Source: Luteimonas vadosa (GTDB lineage: Bacteria; Pseudomonadota; Gammaproteobacteria; Xanthomonadales; Xanthomonadaceae). Taken from it: a DNA stretch of 64,000 nt. Numbering within the stretch: position 1 is the first letter of the stretch; every line of letters starts with the position of its first letter. The position numbers were made by a program, and so were the translations under genes. The notes beneath the pieces are model-generated. The model saw nothing but the letters and a program-made list of their open reading frames with translations, had not been told where the DNA came from and made no database searches. Below are positions 1 to 8,700 of this stretch, piece after piece. The stretch spans positions 806,001 through 870,000 of the forward strand of contig NZ_BAABJY010000001.1 in assembly GCF_039543545.1 (NCBI RefSeq). Reading direction: 5' to 3'.

Positions 1-462
1 CGCCTCGACAACACCGCCGTGGATGCGTCGAAGATCGAAAGCGGGGAACGGCAGGCGCGGATGGTGACCGTGCAGTTCGACGGCGGGGTCAACTCGAAGC
101 TGCCGTGGGCTTTCCACCCCAACGAGGCCTCGATGCGCGTGCGCGTCGGCGAGCAGTTCGCCACCACGTACTTCGCGCGCAACGAGAGCGACCGCGTGAT
201 CGTGGGCAGCGCGACGCCCTCGGTCGCCCCGGCGCGCGCCTCCGGCTACTTCAGCAAGACCGAATGCTTCTGCTTCACCGCGCAGACCCTGGCCGCGGGC
301 GAAAGCCGCGACATGCCGGTGCGCTTCATCATCGACCCGTCGCTGCCCGACGACGTCAACACGATCACCTTGTCCTACACCTTCTTCAAGAACGACGAAC
401 TGACGGCGCGGGCCAATGCCCTGCCGCCGGCCGCGGGCAGCGCGACCCGCGCAGCGCCCTGA
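1..462 (+). CDS. ctaG: Cytochrome c oxidase assembly protein CtaG/Cox11 (5' end missing)
   Basis: This is the C-terminal part of CtaG (Cox11), the membrane-anchored periplasmic copper chaperone that builds the CuB centre in subunit I of aa3-type cytochrome oxidase. The frame is open from base 1, so the N-terminal membrane anchor lies outside the window. The visible part holds the Ig-like copper-binding domain, including the CFCF motif (Cys-Phe-Cys at about 265-273) that binds Cu(I), and the family-typical stretch ending in TLSYTFF. A GTG at 19 could be read as a start but would cut the domain, so I treat the gene as truncated by the window edge. Subunit III follows 54 bases later on the same strand, as is usual for this operon. 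Confidence 0.93.
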   Translation, partial: RLDNTAVDASKIESGERQARMVTVQFDGGVNSKLPWAFHPNEASMRVRVGEQFATTYFARNESDRVIVGSATPSVAPARASGYFSKTECFCFTAQTLAAGESRDMPVRFIIDPSLPDDVNTITLSYTFFKNDELTARANALPPAAGSATRAAP

Positions 463-516
463 CGCGACGACGCGACTCGCCGCGACCCACCCTTCGACCA
501 GCGACGGAACCGACCC

Positions 517-1401
517 ATGGCACAGGCCCACGCCGACACCCACGACAACAACATCTACTTCGTGCCGCACGGCAGCAGGTGGCCGGTGTTCGCGTCCGTC
601 GCGCTGTTCGTGGCGATGTTCGGGCTCGCGAGCTGGCTCAACGAGGCGACCTGGGGACCGGCGATGTTCTTCGTCGGGTTGGTCGTGCTGCTCGGCATCC
701 TGTTCAAGTGGTTCGCGGACGTGATCCTCGAGTCGGTCTCCGGCTACTACAACAAGCAGGTCGACACCTCGTTCCGCATGGGCATGGTGTGGTTCATCTT
801 TTCCGAGGTGATGTTCTTCGCGGCCTTCTTCGGCGCCCTGTTCTACGCCCGCAACTATTCGCTGCCGTGGCTGGGCGGCGCCGGCGACGGCGTGATGACC
901 AACAGCCTGCTGTGGGACGGCTTCAGCAATGCCTGGCCGAGCAGCGGGCCGGGCCAGGTCGGCGGCCATTTCCAGACGATCCCGGCATGGGGGCTGCCGC
1001 TGCTCAACACCCTGATCCTGCTGACCTCCGGCATCACCATCACCATCGCCCACCATGCGCTGCGCGCCGGCCACCGCGGCAAGCTGCTGGTCTTCCTGGG
1101 CCTCACGATCCTGCTCGGCTGCCTGTTCCTGTTCTTCCAGGTCGAGGAATACATCCACGCCTACCGTGACCTCAACCTCACGCTGGGCTCCGGCATCTAC
1201 GGTTCCACCTTCTTCATGCTCACCGGCTTCCACGGCGCGCACGTCACGCTCGGCACGATCATGCTGATCATCATCTGGCTGCGTTGCGCCAAGGGCCATT
1301 TCAGCAAGAACGACCATTTCGCCTTCGAGGCCGTGGCGTGGTACTGGCACTTCGTGGACGTGGTGTGGCTGGGCCTGTTCCTGTTCGTTTACGTGCTCTG
1401 A
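517..1401 (+). CDS. ctaE: Cytochrome c oxidase subunit III
   Basis: The product (294 aa) is subunit III of the aa3-type cytochrome c oxidase, an inner-membrane subunit that stabilises the catalytic core of the terminal oxidase. It shows seven hydrophobic helices and the family signatures: N-terminal YFVPHGSRWP, the glutamate-bearing helix FSEVMFFAAFFGA, the VEEY loop, FFMLTGFHGAHVTLG, and the C-terminal WYWHFVDVVWLGLF. Its length is a little above the usual 260-290 aa because of a long loop around residues 125-155. It follows ctaG in the same direction and is followed by heme A and assembly genes. Subunits I and II are presumably upstream, outside the window. Confidence 0.97.
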   Translation: MAQAHADTHDNNIYFVPHGSRWPVFASVALFVAMFGLASWLNEATWGPAMFFVGLVVLLGILFKWFADVILESVSGYYNKQVDTSFRMGMVWFIFSEVMFFAAFFGALFYARNYSLPWLGGAGDGVMTNSLLWDGFSNAWPSSGPGQVGGHFQTIPAWGLPLLNTLILLTSGITITIAHHALRAGHRGKLLVFLGLTILLGCLFLFFQVEEYIHAYRDLNLTLGSGIYGSTFFMLTGFHGAHVTLGTIMLIIIWLRCAKGHFSKNDHFAFEAVAWYWHFVDVVWLGLFLFVYVL

Positions 1402-1630
1402 CGGGCGCGGCGAACGATTGCGGGAGCGGCCTGTAGTCGCCAGCCCTGCCTTCCGGCGGCGACCGCTGCCATCCGTGGCGCGACGATGCGGGCGCCGGAA
1501 TGCCCGGCCCTGCAACCCTGGGATGAAGTGCATGCGGTCGCTCCGGGTCGCCATCGCGACGCGTGGCGACGCGGTCGTCCGGGGCGCTGCGAATGCCACG
1601 CCCGGCGCAGCCGAGCCGGCAGCGCATCGG

Positions 1631-1855
1631 CTAGCGCGTGGGATTCACCCCATGCGGCGTGACCCAGCCCATGTAGATGGCCAGGACCAGCAACAGGATG
1701 AGGGCCACCGACAACCCGATGCGCCTGGTCAGTGCATTCACCGTCCGGCTGGTCTGGCCCTTGTCCACCAGCATGTAGTACAGGCCGGCGCCGAGGTTCC
1801 AGAGGATGAGCACCAGGAACGCGATGATCAGCAAGGTCTTGAGCGAGTCGTTCAT
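1631..1855 (-). CDS. Twin-transmembrane protein, DUF2909 family
   Basis: This small protein (74 aa) has two hydrophobic helices (about residues 5-25 and 45-65) separated by a short charged loop containing DKGQTSRTVNALTRRIG. It matches the DUF2909 'twin transmembrane' pattern that is regularly found beside SURF1 and cytochrome oxidase genes in gammaproteobacteria. The ATG at 1855 is chosen because the longer upstream reading has low-complexity Ala/Pro/Arg content and runs into the SURF1 start on the other strand. It faces the oxidase genes, lying convergent to ctaE and divergent from SURF1. The molecular function is unknown; a role in oxidase assembly is inferred only from position. Confidence 0.85.
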   Translation of the reverse strand: MNDSLKTLLIIAFLVLILWNLGAGLYYMLVDKGQTSRTVNALTRRIGLSVALILLLVLAIYMGWVTPHGVNPTR

Positions 1856-1925
1856 GGCGGCCTCCGGCGGCAGGCGATGAGGTGCGGGCGATGACGCGAT
1901 TATCGCAGCCGCCGGGGCGGGCGAC

Positions 1926-2648
1926 ATGAGCCGCGCGCGCGACATGTTCCTGGGCTGGACCCTGGCCGTGGTGGCGATGGCCGTCTTCGCCGGGCTGGGC
2001 GCATGGCAGCTGGGACGCATGCAGCAGAAGCAGGCGATGCTCGATCGCGTGCAGCGCGTGCTGGAGGAACGGCGCCCCGTTTCGCTGGCGCTTGCCGGCG
2101 CCGCAGCGCAAGCGCGTGGCTACGACTGGGCGGTGGGCGAGGGACGTTTCGCGAATGCGCCGGCGGTGCTGCTCGACAACCAGCAGCGCGACGGCCGGTC
2201 CGGCGTGGTCGCCTACCGGCTGTTCCGCCCGGCGGGCGCCCATCCCTTGCTGGTCGAGCTGGGCTGGCTGCCGCTGGACGGGGCGCGCACCCTGCCCGTG
2301 GTCGAACGGCCGACCGACGTTTCGACCGTGCAAGGATTGCTGGCGCCGCCACCGGTGCACGGGATCGGCGAGGCGGTGGCCGTCGTGCAACCCGATGGCA
2401 CCGTGCTCGCGACCGGCCTTGGGGCCGCGGGACTCCCTGCGGCACTCGGCCAGGCGGGCTTGCCGCCCCGCGTGCTCAAGCTCGATCCGGCCCTGCCGTT
2501 CGGGCATGCGCGCGACCTCGACATCCTGCCCAACACCTTGCCGCCGGAGCGCCATCTCGGCTACGCCGTGCAGTGGTTCGCGCTGTCACTGGCGGTGCTG
2601 GTGGTGGCCATCGTCCTCACCCTGCGCAAGGCACGCCCACGCCCATGA
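1926..2648 (+). CDS. SURF1-family cytochrome oxidase assembly protein
   Basis: SURF1 (240 aa) is an inner-membrane protein that helps insert heme A into cytochrome oxidase subunit I. It has the typical layout: an N-terminal transmembrane helix ending in GLGAWQLGRMQQKQ, a large periplasmic domain with GWLPLDGARTLP and a PxPPxxHG-like segment, the YAVQWFALS signature, and a second helix at the C-terminus. Two in-frame ATGs (1926 and 1944) are possible starts; the first is used. The stop overlaps the next start by 4 bases (ATGA at 2645), which implies translational coupling with the SCO-like gene downstream. Confidence 0.93.
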   Translation: MSRARDMFLGWTLAVVAMAVFAGLGAWQLGRMQQKQAMLDRVQRVLEERRPVSLALAGAAAQARGYDWAVGEGRFANAPAVLLDNQQRDGRSGVVAYRLFRPAGAHPLLVELGWLPLDGARTLPVVERPTDVSTVQGLLAPPPVHGIGEAVAVVQPDGTVLATGLGAAGLPAALGQAGLPPRVLKLDPALPFGHARDLDILPNTLPPERHLGYAVQWFALSLAVLVVAIVLTLRKARPRP

Positions 2649-3244
2649 GTCCTTCCCATTCGCAACGCGCCCCCGCGAACGCCGGCCGCGACCGGCGCAA
2701 CCGGTTCCTGCTCCTGCTGATCGCCGCGATCTTCCTCGGCAGTTTCGTCATCGCCGGCGCCCTGCGTTTCTCGGGGTGGCGGCCGGCGGGCATGAAGAAC
2801 CACGGCGAGTTGCTGCAGCCGCCGGGCGACCTGCGCGACACGCAAGCCGTCCTCGCCGATGGCGGCGCCTATCCCTGGAATCCGGCCGGGCGCACCTGGC
2901 GGATCGCGCTCGCGCCGCCTGCGGGCTGCGCCGAGGCCTGCGTCGAACTGGCTGCAAGCCTGGACACGGTCTGGCAACTGTTCGGCCGCAACGCCGACCA
3001 CGTGCACATCCTCTGGATCGGCACGCCCCCGCCCGATGCCAGGCGCAACAGCGCATGGCGGGTGTTGCAGCCGGATCCGGCGCTGATCGGCGGCTTGCCC
3101 AGGCACGCCGATGTCACGGGCGAGGCCGCGGGCGTGCCCGTCTACGTGGTCGATCCCAACGGCTTCGTGATCCTGCGCTACGCTCCGGGCTTCGATCCCG
3201 GCCACCTGCGCCAGGACATGGCCCGGCTGCTCAAGCTCAAATGA
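2645..3244 (+). CDS. Membrane-anchored SCO-like protein with CxxxC motif
   Basis: The product (199 aa) has one N-terminal membrane helix (residues 21-40) and a soluble domain that should face the periplasm. The domain resembles the thioredoxin-like fold of SCO copper chaperones: a CAEAC motif (Cys95, Cys99) sits where SCO proteins carry CxxxC, and a strand with VYVVDPNGFVILRY lies near the C-terminus. I do not see the extra copper-binding histidine of SCO proteins, so copper binding is uncertain. The gene overlaps SURF1 upstream and ctaA downstream by 4 bases each, so it is made together with heme A synthase. A role in oxidase assembly or redox control of it is inferred from this context. Confidence 0.75.
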   Translation: MSPSHSQRAPANAGRDRRNRFLLLLIAAIFLGSFVIAGALRFSGWRPAGMKNHGELLQPPGDLRDTQAVLADGGAYPWNPAGRTWRIALAPPAGCAEACVELAASLDTVWQLFGRNADHVHILWIGTPPPDARRNSAWRVLQPDPALIGGLPRHADVTGEAAGVPVYVVDPNGFVILRYAPGFDPGHLRQDMARLLKLK

Positions 3245-4458
3245 TCCCTGCCCCCCGGAACCCCGGCGAGACCACGCATGCCACGCCGCAGCCCGGCTGG
3301 CATAAGCCGGCGGTGCACCGGCATTTCCATCGCATCGCCTGGCTGGCGGTGGCGCTGACCCTGGGCGTCGTGGTGTTCGGCGCCTTCGTGCGGCTGTCCG
3401 ATGCCGGCCTGAGCTGTCCCGACTGGCCGACCTGCTACGGCCGCGCGACCTGGCCGCAGGCCTCGGCGGATGCCGCCGGCCACGCCGCGACGGCCATCCG
3501 CCCGTTCGAAACGCACAAGGCCTGGCGCGAGCAGGTCCATCGCCACCTGGCGGCGTTCCTCGGGTTGGTCGTGTTCTCGCTTGCGCTGCTGGCGGCGCGC
3601 AGGCGGCGGTGGGGCATCTCCCAGGTCGTCGCCGCAGCCGGGCTGGTGGCGCTGGCGATCCCGCTGTACATGCAGGGCGCGCACGGCGCCGCCACCGCGC
3701 TGGCGGTGCTGGGGGAAGCCATGCTGCTGTTCGCCGCCTTGCGCTGGTCAAACGTCGACCTGGCGCGCGCCGGCGCGCTGACGCTCGCGGTGATCGTGTT
3801 CCAGGCCCTGCTCGGCATGTGGACGGTCACCCTGCTGCTTAAGCCGATCGTGGTGATGGGACACCTGCTCGGCGGCTTGCTGACCTTCTCGCTGCTCAGC
3901 TGGATGGCGTGGCGGGCGACCGACGTGCCCATCCTCCGGGCCGATGCCGGCGCGTTGCGGCGCTGGCTTTGGCTTGCGCTGGGGGTGCTCGGCGTGCAGA
4001 TCGCGCTCGGCGGCTGGGTCAGCGCGAACTACGCCGCATTGTCGTGCGGCGCCGGCAACTGGTCCGCGGGCAACTTCCCCAAGTGCGTCGGGCTGTGGGC
4101 GCCGCCCGCCGACTTCCGCGAGGGCTTCGTGCTCTGGCGCGGCGTGGGCGTGGACTACGAAGGCGGCGTGCTCGACGGTGCCTCGCGCATCGCGATCCAG
4201 CTCGCGCACCGGATGATGGCGGTGGTCGCTTTCGTCGTGCTGCTGGCGATGGCCATGCGGCTGCTGCGCACGCCCGACCTGCGCTTCTGGGGCGGCCTGC
4301 TCGGGGCGTTGACCGTGGCGCAGGTCGTGCTCGGCATCCTCAACGTCAAGCTGGCGCTGCCACTGGCCGTGGCGGTGATGCACAACGCCGGCGCGGCGCT
4401 GTTGCTGTTCGTGCTGGTGACCCTGCTGGCGCGCCTGCGCGACGTGCCGCGCGCGTGA
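3241..4458 (+). CDS. ctaA: Heme A synthase (COX15/CtaA)
   Basis: Heme A synthase (405 aa) oxidises the C8 methyl group of heme O to the formyl group of heme A in the inner membrane. It has eight hydrophobic helices in two similar halves. The first extracellular segment carries GLSCPDWPTCYG, and conserved histidines for heme binding appear in EQVHRHLAAFLG (about residue 100), VVMGHLLGGLL, IQLAHRMMA and VMHNAGAALLL. A cysteine pair is also present in the second half (LSCGAGNW and FPKCVG). The ATG at 3241 overlaps the previous stop, and the stop overlaps the GTG of ctaB, so the whole block is translationally coupled. Confidence 0.95.
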   Translation: MIPAPRNPGETTHATPQPGWHKPAVHRHFHRIAWLAVALTLGVVVFGAFVRLSDAGLSCPDWPTCYGRATWPQASADAAGHAATAIRPFETHKAWREQVHRHLAAFLGLVVFSLALLAARRRRWGISQVVAAAGLVALAIPLYMQGAHGAATALAVLGEAMLLFAALRWSNVDLARAGALTLAVIVFQALLGMWTVTLLLKPIVVMGHLLGGLLTFSLLSWMAWRATDVPILRADAGALRRWLWLALGVLGVQIALGGWVSANYAALSCGAGNWSAGNFPKCVGLWAPPADFREGFVLWRGVGVDYEGGVLDGASRIAIQLAHRMMAVVAFVVLLAMAMRLLRTPDLRFWGGLLGALTVAQVVLGILNVKLALPLAVAVMHNAGAALLLFVLVTLLARLRDVPRA

Positions 4459-5375
4459 GCGCCGCGTTCGGCCAGTACTGGGAGCTGACCAAGCCGCGCG
4501 TGGTGGCGCTGATCGTGTTCACGGCGCTGGTGGGCATGTTCCTGGCGGTGCCGGGCCTGCCGCCGCTGCGCCCGGCGCTGTTCGGCCTGCTCGGCATCTG
4601 GCTGGCGGCGGCCTCGGCGGCGGCGATCAACCACCTGATCGACCAGCGCATCGACAAGCTCATGGCGCGCACCGCGCAGCGCCCGCTGGCGACCGGCACG
4701 CTGAAGCCGGCGCAGGTGCTGGCGTTCGCGGTGTTCCTGGGCACCGCGTCGATGGCGATCCTGATCGCGCTGGTGAACCCGCTCACCGCGGCCCTGACCT
4801 TCGCCTCGCTGATCGGATACGCCATCGTCTACACCGGCTACCTCAAGCGCGCGACGCCGCAGAACATCGTCATCGGCGGCATCGCCGGCGCCGCGCCGCC
4901 GCTGCTGGGATGGGCTGCCGTCACCGGCATGAACAACGAGTGGGACTGGGCGCACGCGCTGTTGCTGGTGCTGATCATCTTCGTCTGGACCCCGCCGCAT
5001 TTCTGGGCCCTGGCGATCTTCCGCCGCGACGACTACGCCCGCGCCCTGGTGCCGATGTTGCCGGTCACCCACGGCGTGACGTACACCCGCTGGCAGATCC
5101 TGCTGTACACCGTGCTGCTGCTGGTGGTGAGCGTCCTGCCCTGGGCCGCAGGCATGAGCGGCGTGTTCTACCTCGGCGGCGCGCTGGTGCTCGGCGTCGT
5201 CTTCCTCTGGCATGCCTGGAAGCTGCTCGACCCGCCCGACGAATTCTTCGCCATGCGGGTGTTCAACTATTCCATCGTCTACCTGATGGCGCTGTTCGCC
5301 TTCCTGCTCGTCGACCATTGGCTGCTGCCGTGGCTGCAGCCGGCGACGCCGTTCGAGTTGGTGCCGGTCCCGTAG
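4455..5375 (+). CDS. ctaB: Protoheme IX farnesyltransferase (heme O synthase)
   Basis: This polytopic prenyltransferase (306 aa, UbiA superfamily) transfers a farnesyl group to heme B to make heme O, the substrate of the neighbouring CtaA. The two aspartate-rich regions are visible: NHLIDQRIDKLMARTAQRPL near residue 60 and the YTGYLKR...GGIAGAAPPLLGW segment near 125, followed by FVWTPPHFWALAI and RRDDYARA. The GTG at 4455 overlaps the ctaA stop in a GTGA junction. The only longer reading starts inside ctaA and lacks family similarity there, so the GTG is preferred. Confidence 0.96.
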   Translation: MSAAFGQYWELTKPRVVALIVFTALVGMFLAVPGLPPLRPALFGLLGIWLAAASAAAINHLIDQRIDKLMARTAQRPLATGTLKPAQVLAFAVFLGTASMAILIALVNPLTAALTFASLIGYAIVYTGYLKRATPQNIVIGGIAGAAPPLLGWAAVTGMNNEWDWAHALLLVLIIFVWTPPHFWALAIFRRDDYARALVPMLPVTHGVTYTRWQILLYTVLLLVVSVLPWAAGMSGVFYLGGALVLGVVFLWHAWKLLDPPDEFFAMRVFNYSIVYLMALFAFLLVDHWLLPWLQPATPFELVPVP

Positions 5376-5616
5376 CCCGCTTCGGCGTGGCGCGCGACCC
5401 CCCGTCCGCTTGCGGGGCGAAGCCGCATGGCCCGCGCGCCACGGGCGCGTCGGTGGCTGAGCGCCGATGCCGCTGGCCAGGGCCGGGGCGCGCAACGGGG
5501 ATGAGGCTCGGGGTGCGTGGGCTTGAAGGTGTGCGGAGGGAAGGTTCGAAGCCCGTGCGCGGTGCGCTCGAACGCCGCTCCGTTATGCTGCCGGCATCGA
5601 GACCCAAGGTGCCGCC

Positions 5617-6933
5617 ATGTCGATTGCGTTCCGCCTCTTCGTCCTGCTGGCCTGCCTGCTGCTTCCCATCGCGACCGCGACCGCACGGCAGGCGGCCGAA
5701 GCCGCGCCGCGCGAGACCCTCCTCACCGCCGACCGCCTCCTCGACGTCCGCAGCGGACGCATCCTGCGCGATGCGCACGTGCTGGTCCGCGACGGTCGCA
5801 TCGTCGAAATCGGGCAGGGCGATGGCGCGTCCGCTGCCTCCGCCGGCGCGACGCGCATCGACCTGGGCGACATGACCCTGCTGCCCGGCCTGATCGACAT
5901 GCACGTCCACCTCGACGGCGACCCGACCTACGGCGGCTATACCGGTCTGCAGTTCGGCGACCGTTTCTGGTCGATGCTGGCCGTACCCCATGCCGAACGC
6001 ACGCTGATGGCCGGCTTCACCACGGTGCGCAACGTCGGCTCGGACGCCTGGAACGACGTGGGCCTGCGCCAGGCCATCGACGAAAGCAAGGTCGTAGGCC
6101 CGCGCATCGTCACCGCCGCGTCGTCGTTCGGCGCCACCGGCGGCCATTGCGACTCGACCTACTTCCCGCCGTCGATGGAGCAGAAGAACCCCTTCAGCGC
6201 CGACAGTCCCGAGGAGGCGCGCAAGTCCGTGCGTACCCTGCGCAAGTACGGCGCGCAGGTCATCAAGATATGCGCGACCGGCGGCGTGTTCTCGCGCAAC
6301 ACGGAGCCGGGGCAGCAGCAGATGTCGCTGGCGGAGATGCGGGCGGTCGCCGACGAGGCGCACCAGTGGGGCCTGAAGGTGGCCGCGCACGCGCACGGCG
6401 CCGCCGGCATCAAGGACGCCATCCGCGCCGGCATCGACACCATCGAGCACGCCAGCCTGATCGACGACGAGGGCATCGCGCTCGCAAGGAAGCACGGCAC
6501 GTGGCTGTCGATGGACATCTACAACACCGACTACACCCAGGCCGAGGGCGCGAGGAACGGCGTGCTCGAGGACAACCTGCGCAAGGACCGCGAGATCGCC
6601 GAGTTGCAGCGCGAGAACTTCCGCAGGGCCCACGCCGCCGGCGTGCGTATGGTCTACGGCACCGACGCCGGCGTGTATCCGCACGGGCGCAACGGCGGCC
6701 AGTTCGCGGTGATGGTGCGCTACGGAATGACGCCACTGGAAGCCATCCGGTCCGCGACCGTGAACGCGGCCGAGGCGCTGGGGCGCAGCGATGTCGGCGT
6801 GCTGGAAGCCGGTCGTTACGCGGATCTCGTCGCGGTGCCCGGCGATCCCACGCAGGATGTGAGGCTCCTGGAGGCGGTGCCGTTCGTGATGAAGGGTGGG
6901 GCGGTGGTGAGGGAGGATGCTGAGACGCGCTAG
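5617..6933 (+). CDS. Secreted metal-dependent amidohydrolase (M38-type, probable Xaa-dipeptidase class)
   Basis: The protein (438 aa) has a cleavable signal peptide (residues 1-24) followed by an amidohydrolase (PF01979) TIM barrel. The metal ligands are present in order: HxH in LIDMHVHLDGD, a candidate bridging lysine in QVIKICATGG, His in AHAHGAAG, His in TIEHASLID, and Asp in YGTDAGVYPHG. The layout resembles the Xaa-Pro/Xaa-Arg carboxypeptidase-like subgroup of imidazolonepropionase relatives that xanthomonads export to the periplasm; the substrate cannot be read from sequence. A TATGCT box at 5584-5589 may be the -10 element. The gene is convergent with the histidine kinase gene that ends at 7054. 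Confidence 0.88.
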   Translation: MSIAFRLFVLLACLLLPIATATARQAAEAAPRETLLTADRLLDVRSGRILRDAHVLVRDGRIVEIGQGDGASAASAGATRIDLGDMTLLPGLIDMHVHLDGDPTYGGYTGLQFGDRFWSMLAVPHAERTLMAGFTTVRNVGSDAWNDVGLRQAIDESKVVGPRIVTAASSFGATGGHCDSTYFPPSMEQKNPFSADSPEEARKSVRTLRKYGAQVIKICATGGVFSRNTEPGQQQMSLAEMRAVADEAHQWGLKVAAHAHGAAGIKDAIRAGIDTIEHASLIDDEGIALARKHGTWLSMDIYNTDYTQAEGARNGVLEDNLRKDREIAELQRENFRRAHAAGVRMVYGTDAGVYPHGRNGGQFAVMVRYGMTPLEAIRSATVNAAEALGRSDVGVLEAGRYADLVAVPGDPTQDVRLLEAVPFVMKGGAVVREDAETR

Positions 6934-7053
6934 TGATGGACAGTCGAGTGGATGGCGCCTACCACTTTTCACCCACGCTGGAATCAGTGGATCTCGCCCG
7001 CGTTCCAGCACGCTGCGTTGTCGATGCACGGAGGCTGCTGGCGTTTGCAGGCA

Positions 7054-8700
7054 TCAGCTTTTCTCGGCAGGAAGCGATATCGATGTCAGCGGAAGCGAGA
7101 CCACGAAGCGGCTGCCGCAACCGATGCCTGCGCTCGTCGCCAGCACGGTGCCGCCGTGGGCTTCGACCAGTTCGCGCACGATCGTTAGGCCCACGCCGAT
7201 ACCGCTATCGTTGAAGTCTCTGGCCTGGCTATCCTGCAGGAACTGCTCGAACACCCGCGGTAAGGTGTCGACCGCTATGCCGATGCCGTTGTCGGACACG
7301 GTGGTTACGACTACATCCTCGAGCACCTGGACTCCAAGCGCGATCTCGCCGCCTTCAGGGGTGTACTTTGATGCGTTGTCGAGAAGGTTGGTCAACACCT
7401 GCATCAGCCTGGTCGCATCGCCATAAACCGGCATCACCTGGTCCGGCACCTGCACGGAGAGCGATTGCCGACGCGCATCGAACCTCGGCCTGCAGCCGTC
7501 CACGGCATCGCCGAACAACTCGGCCATATCGAGGATCTCGGATTTCAGCCGCAGCTTTCCGGTGTTGACCCGCGCCAGGTCGAGCAGGTCGTCGACCATC
7601 CGGGCCATCCGCTCCACCTCCTGGTCGACAATGTGCCGCGCCTTCGCCGAGGCGGGCGCCTCGTCGGACTGTTGAATCGAGTTCGCCAGGCGGATCGATG
7701 CCAGCGGATTGCGCAGTTCGTGCGCGATCACCGCCAGGAATTCCTGCTGTTGGCCATGCGCACGGACAGCGGCCGCCTGCAACTGCTGCGCGCTGAGCGC
7801 CGCCAGGATCAGACGGCCGTTGGCCTCCTGTAGCTGCGAGTTCAGCAGCGTGTCGTGCGGCAAGCCGGGCGCGGTGGCCAGCGGCAGCGGCAGCGGTGAC
7901 ACCGTCTCCGGCGGCGTGCCGCCCACCTCATCCAGTACGCGGGCATCAAAGACCGCGCTGCCGCTGCTACTGCGCTTGGCGCGGTACATGGCGACATCCG
8001 CACGATCGATCAGCGTCTGGGCATCCTCGCCGTCGTCGGGATAGAAGCTGATCCCGATACTTGCCTCCAGCTGCAGGAGGTGTCGGCCGACGCGGCAGGG
8101 TGCGGCGAGTGCCGCGGTGGCCTTGTCCGCTACCTGCACGGCTACTGCAGGGCGATCGATCTCGCTCAGCAGGATCAGGAACTCGTCGCCGCCGTGTCGG
8201 CTCACCGTGTCGGTGGCGCGGACAGACGCGACGAGCCGTTGGCCGACGATACGCAATATGCGATCACCGGCTGCATGGCCGAGGGTGTCATTGACCTGCT
8301 TGAAATTGTCCAGGTCCAGGAAGAGCATCGCCAGGCGAACCTTGTGACGCCGGGCATGCTCGATCGCCTGCGCCAGCCGATCGAGCAGGAGGAGACGGTT
8401 GGGCAGCGCGGTCAGCGGATCATGCTCGGACGGTCGCAGCGCTTCTTCAAACGCCTTTGCAGCACGGTCGGCAACGCTCTGTGCGTGCACCATCGCCAGC
8501 ACCAGCCGCTCATTGGCCTCGATCAACTGCGCGCTGCGCATGCCGCCCAGACCTTTCGCCGCCTGGGCAACCTCGCCCTGCAGCCTGGCCAGAACCGCGC
8601 GCTCGTCGTCGGTGCGTTCGTGCAATCGGGACAGCTCCCGGGCGGCTGTGGTCGCGTCGGAGACGTTGGCGTCGGTCAATGTGGCGATGGACTTATCCAT
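7054..8700 (-). CDS. GGDEF domain plus histidine kinase fusion protein
   Basis: This soluble protein (548 aa) has no membrane segment. Residues 1-90 look helical or coiled. A GGDEF domain (about 95-250) follows, with an intact GGDEF motif at 170-174 and RATD at 161-164, exactly five residues upstream, which matches the RxxD inhibitory c-di-GMP site. After a linker comes a HisKA domain with H327 in AHELRNPLAS, then an HATPase domain with the N box (LLDNASKY), G1 (SDNGIGI), F (FEQFLQ) and G2 (GIGVGLTIVREL) boxes. It should therefore make c-di-GMP and also autophosphorylate. No receiver domain or response regulator adjoins it. The ATG at 8700 is used because it overlaps the kaiC-like stop by 8 bases. 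Confidence 0.9.
   Translation of the reverse strand: MDKSIATLTDANVSDATTAARELSRLHERTDDERAVLARLQGEVAQAAKGLGGMRSAQLIEANERLVLAMVHAQSVADRAAKAFEEALRPSEHDPLTALPNRLLLLDRLAQAIEHARRHKVRLAMLFLDLDNFKQVNDTLGHAAGDRILRIVGQRLVASVRATDTVSRHGGDEFLILLSEIDRPAVAVQVADKATAALAAPCRVGRHLLQLEASIGISFYPDDGEDAQTLIDRADVAMYRAKRSSSGSAVFDARVLDEVGGTPPETVSPLPLPLATAPGLPHDTLLNSQLQEANGRLILAALSAQQLQAAAVRAHGQQQEFLAVIAHELRNPLASIRLANSIQQSDEAPASAKARHIVDQEVERMARMVDDLLDLARVNTGKLRLKSEILDMAELFGDAVDGCRPRFDARRQSLSVQVPDQVMPVYGDATRLMQVLTNLLDNASKYTPEGGEIALGVQVLEDVVVTTVSDNGIGIAVDTLPRVFEQFLQDSQARDFNDSGIGVGLTIVRELVEAHGGTVLATSAGIGCGSRFVVSLPLTSISLPAEKS

Noticed and set aside
5540..5570. GGTTCGAAGCCC stretch resembling a tRNA T-arm
   Set aside because: No acceptor, D or anticodon stem could be fitted around it; the likeness is limited to a few bases.
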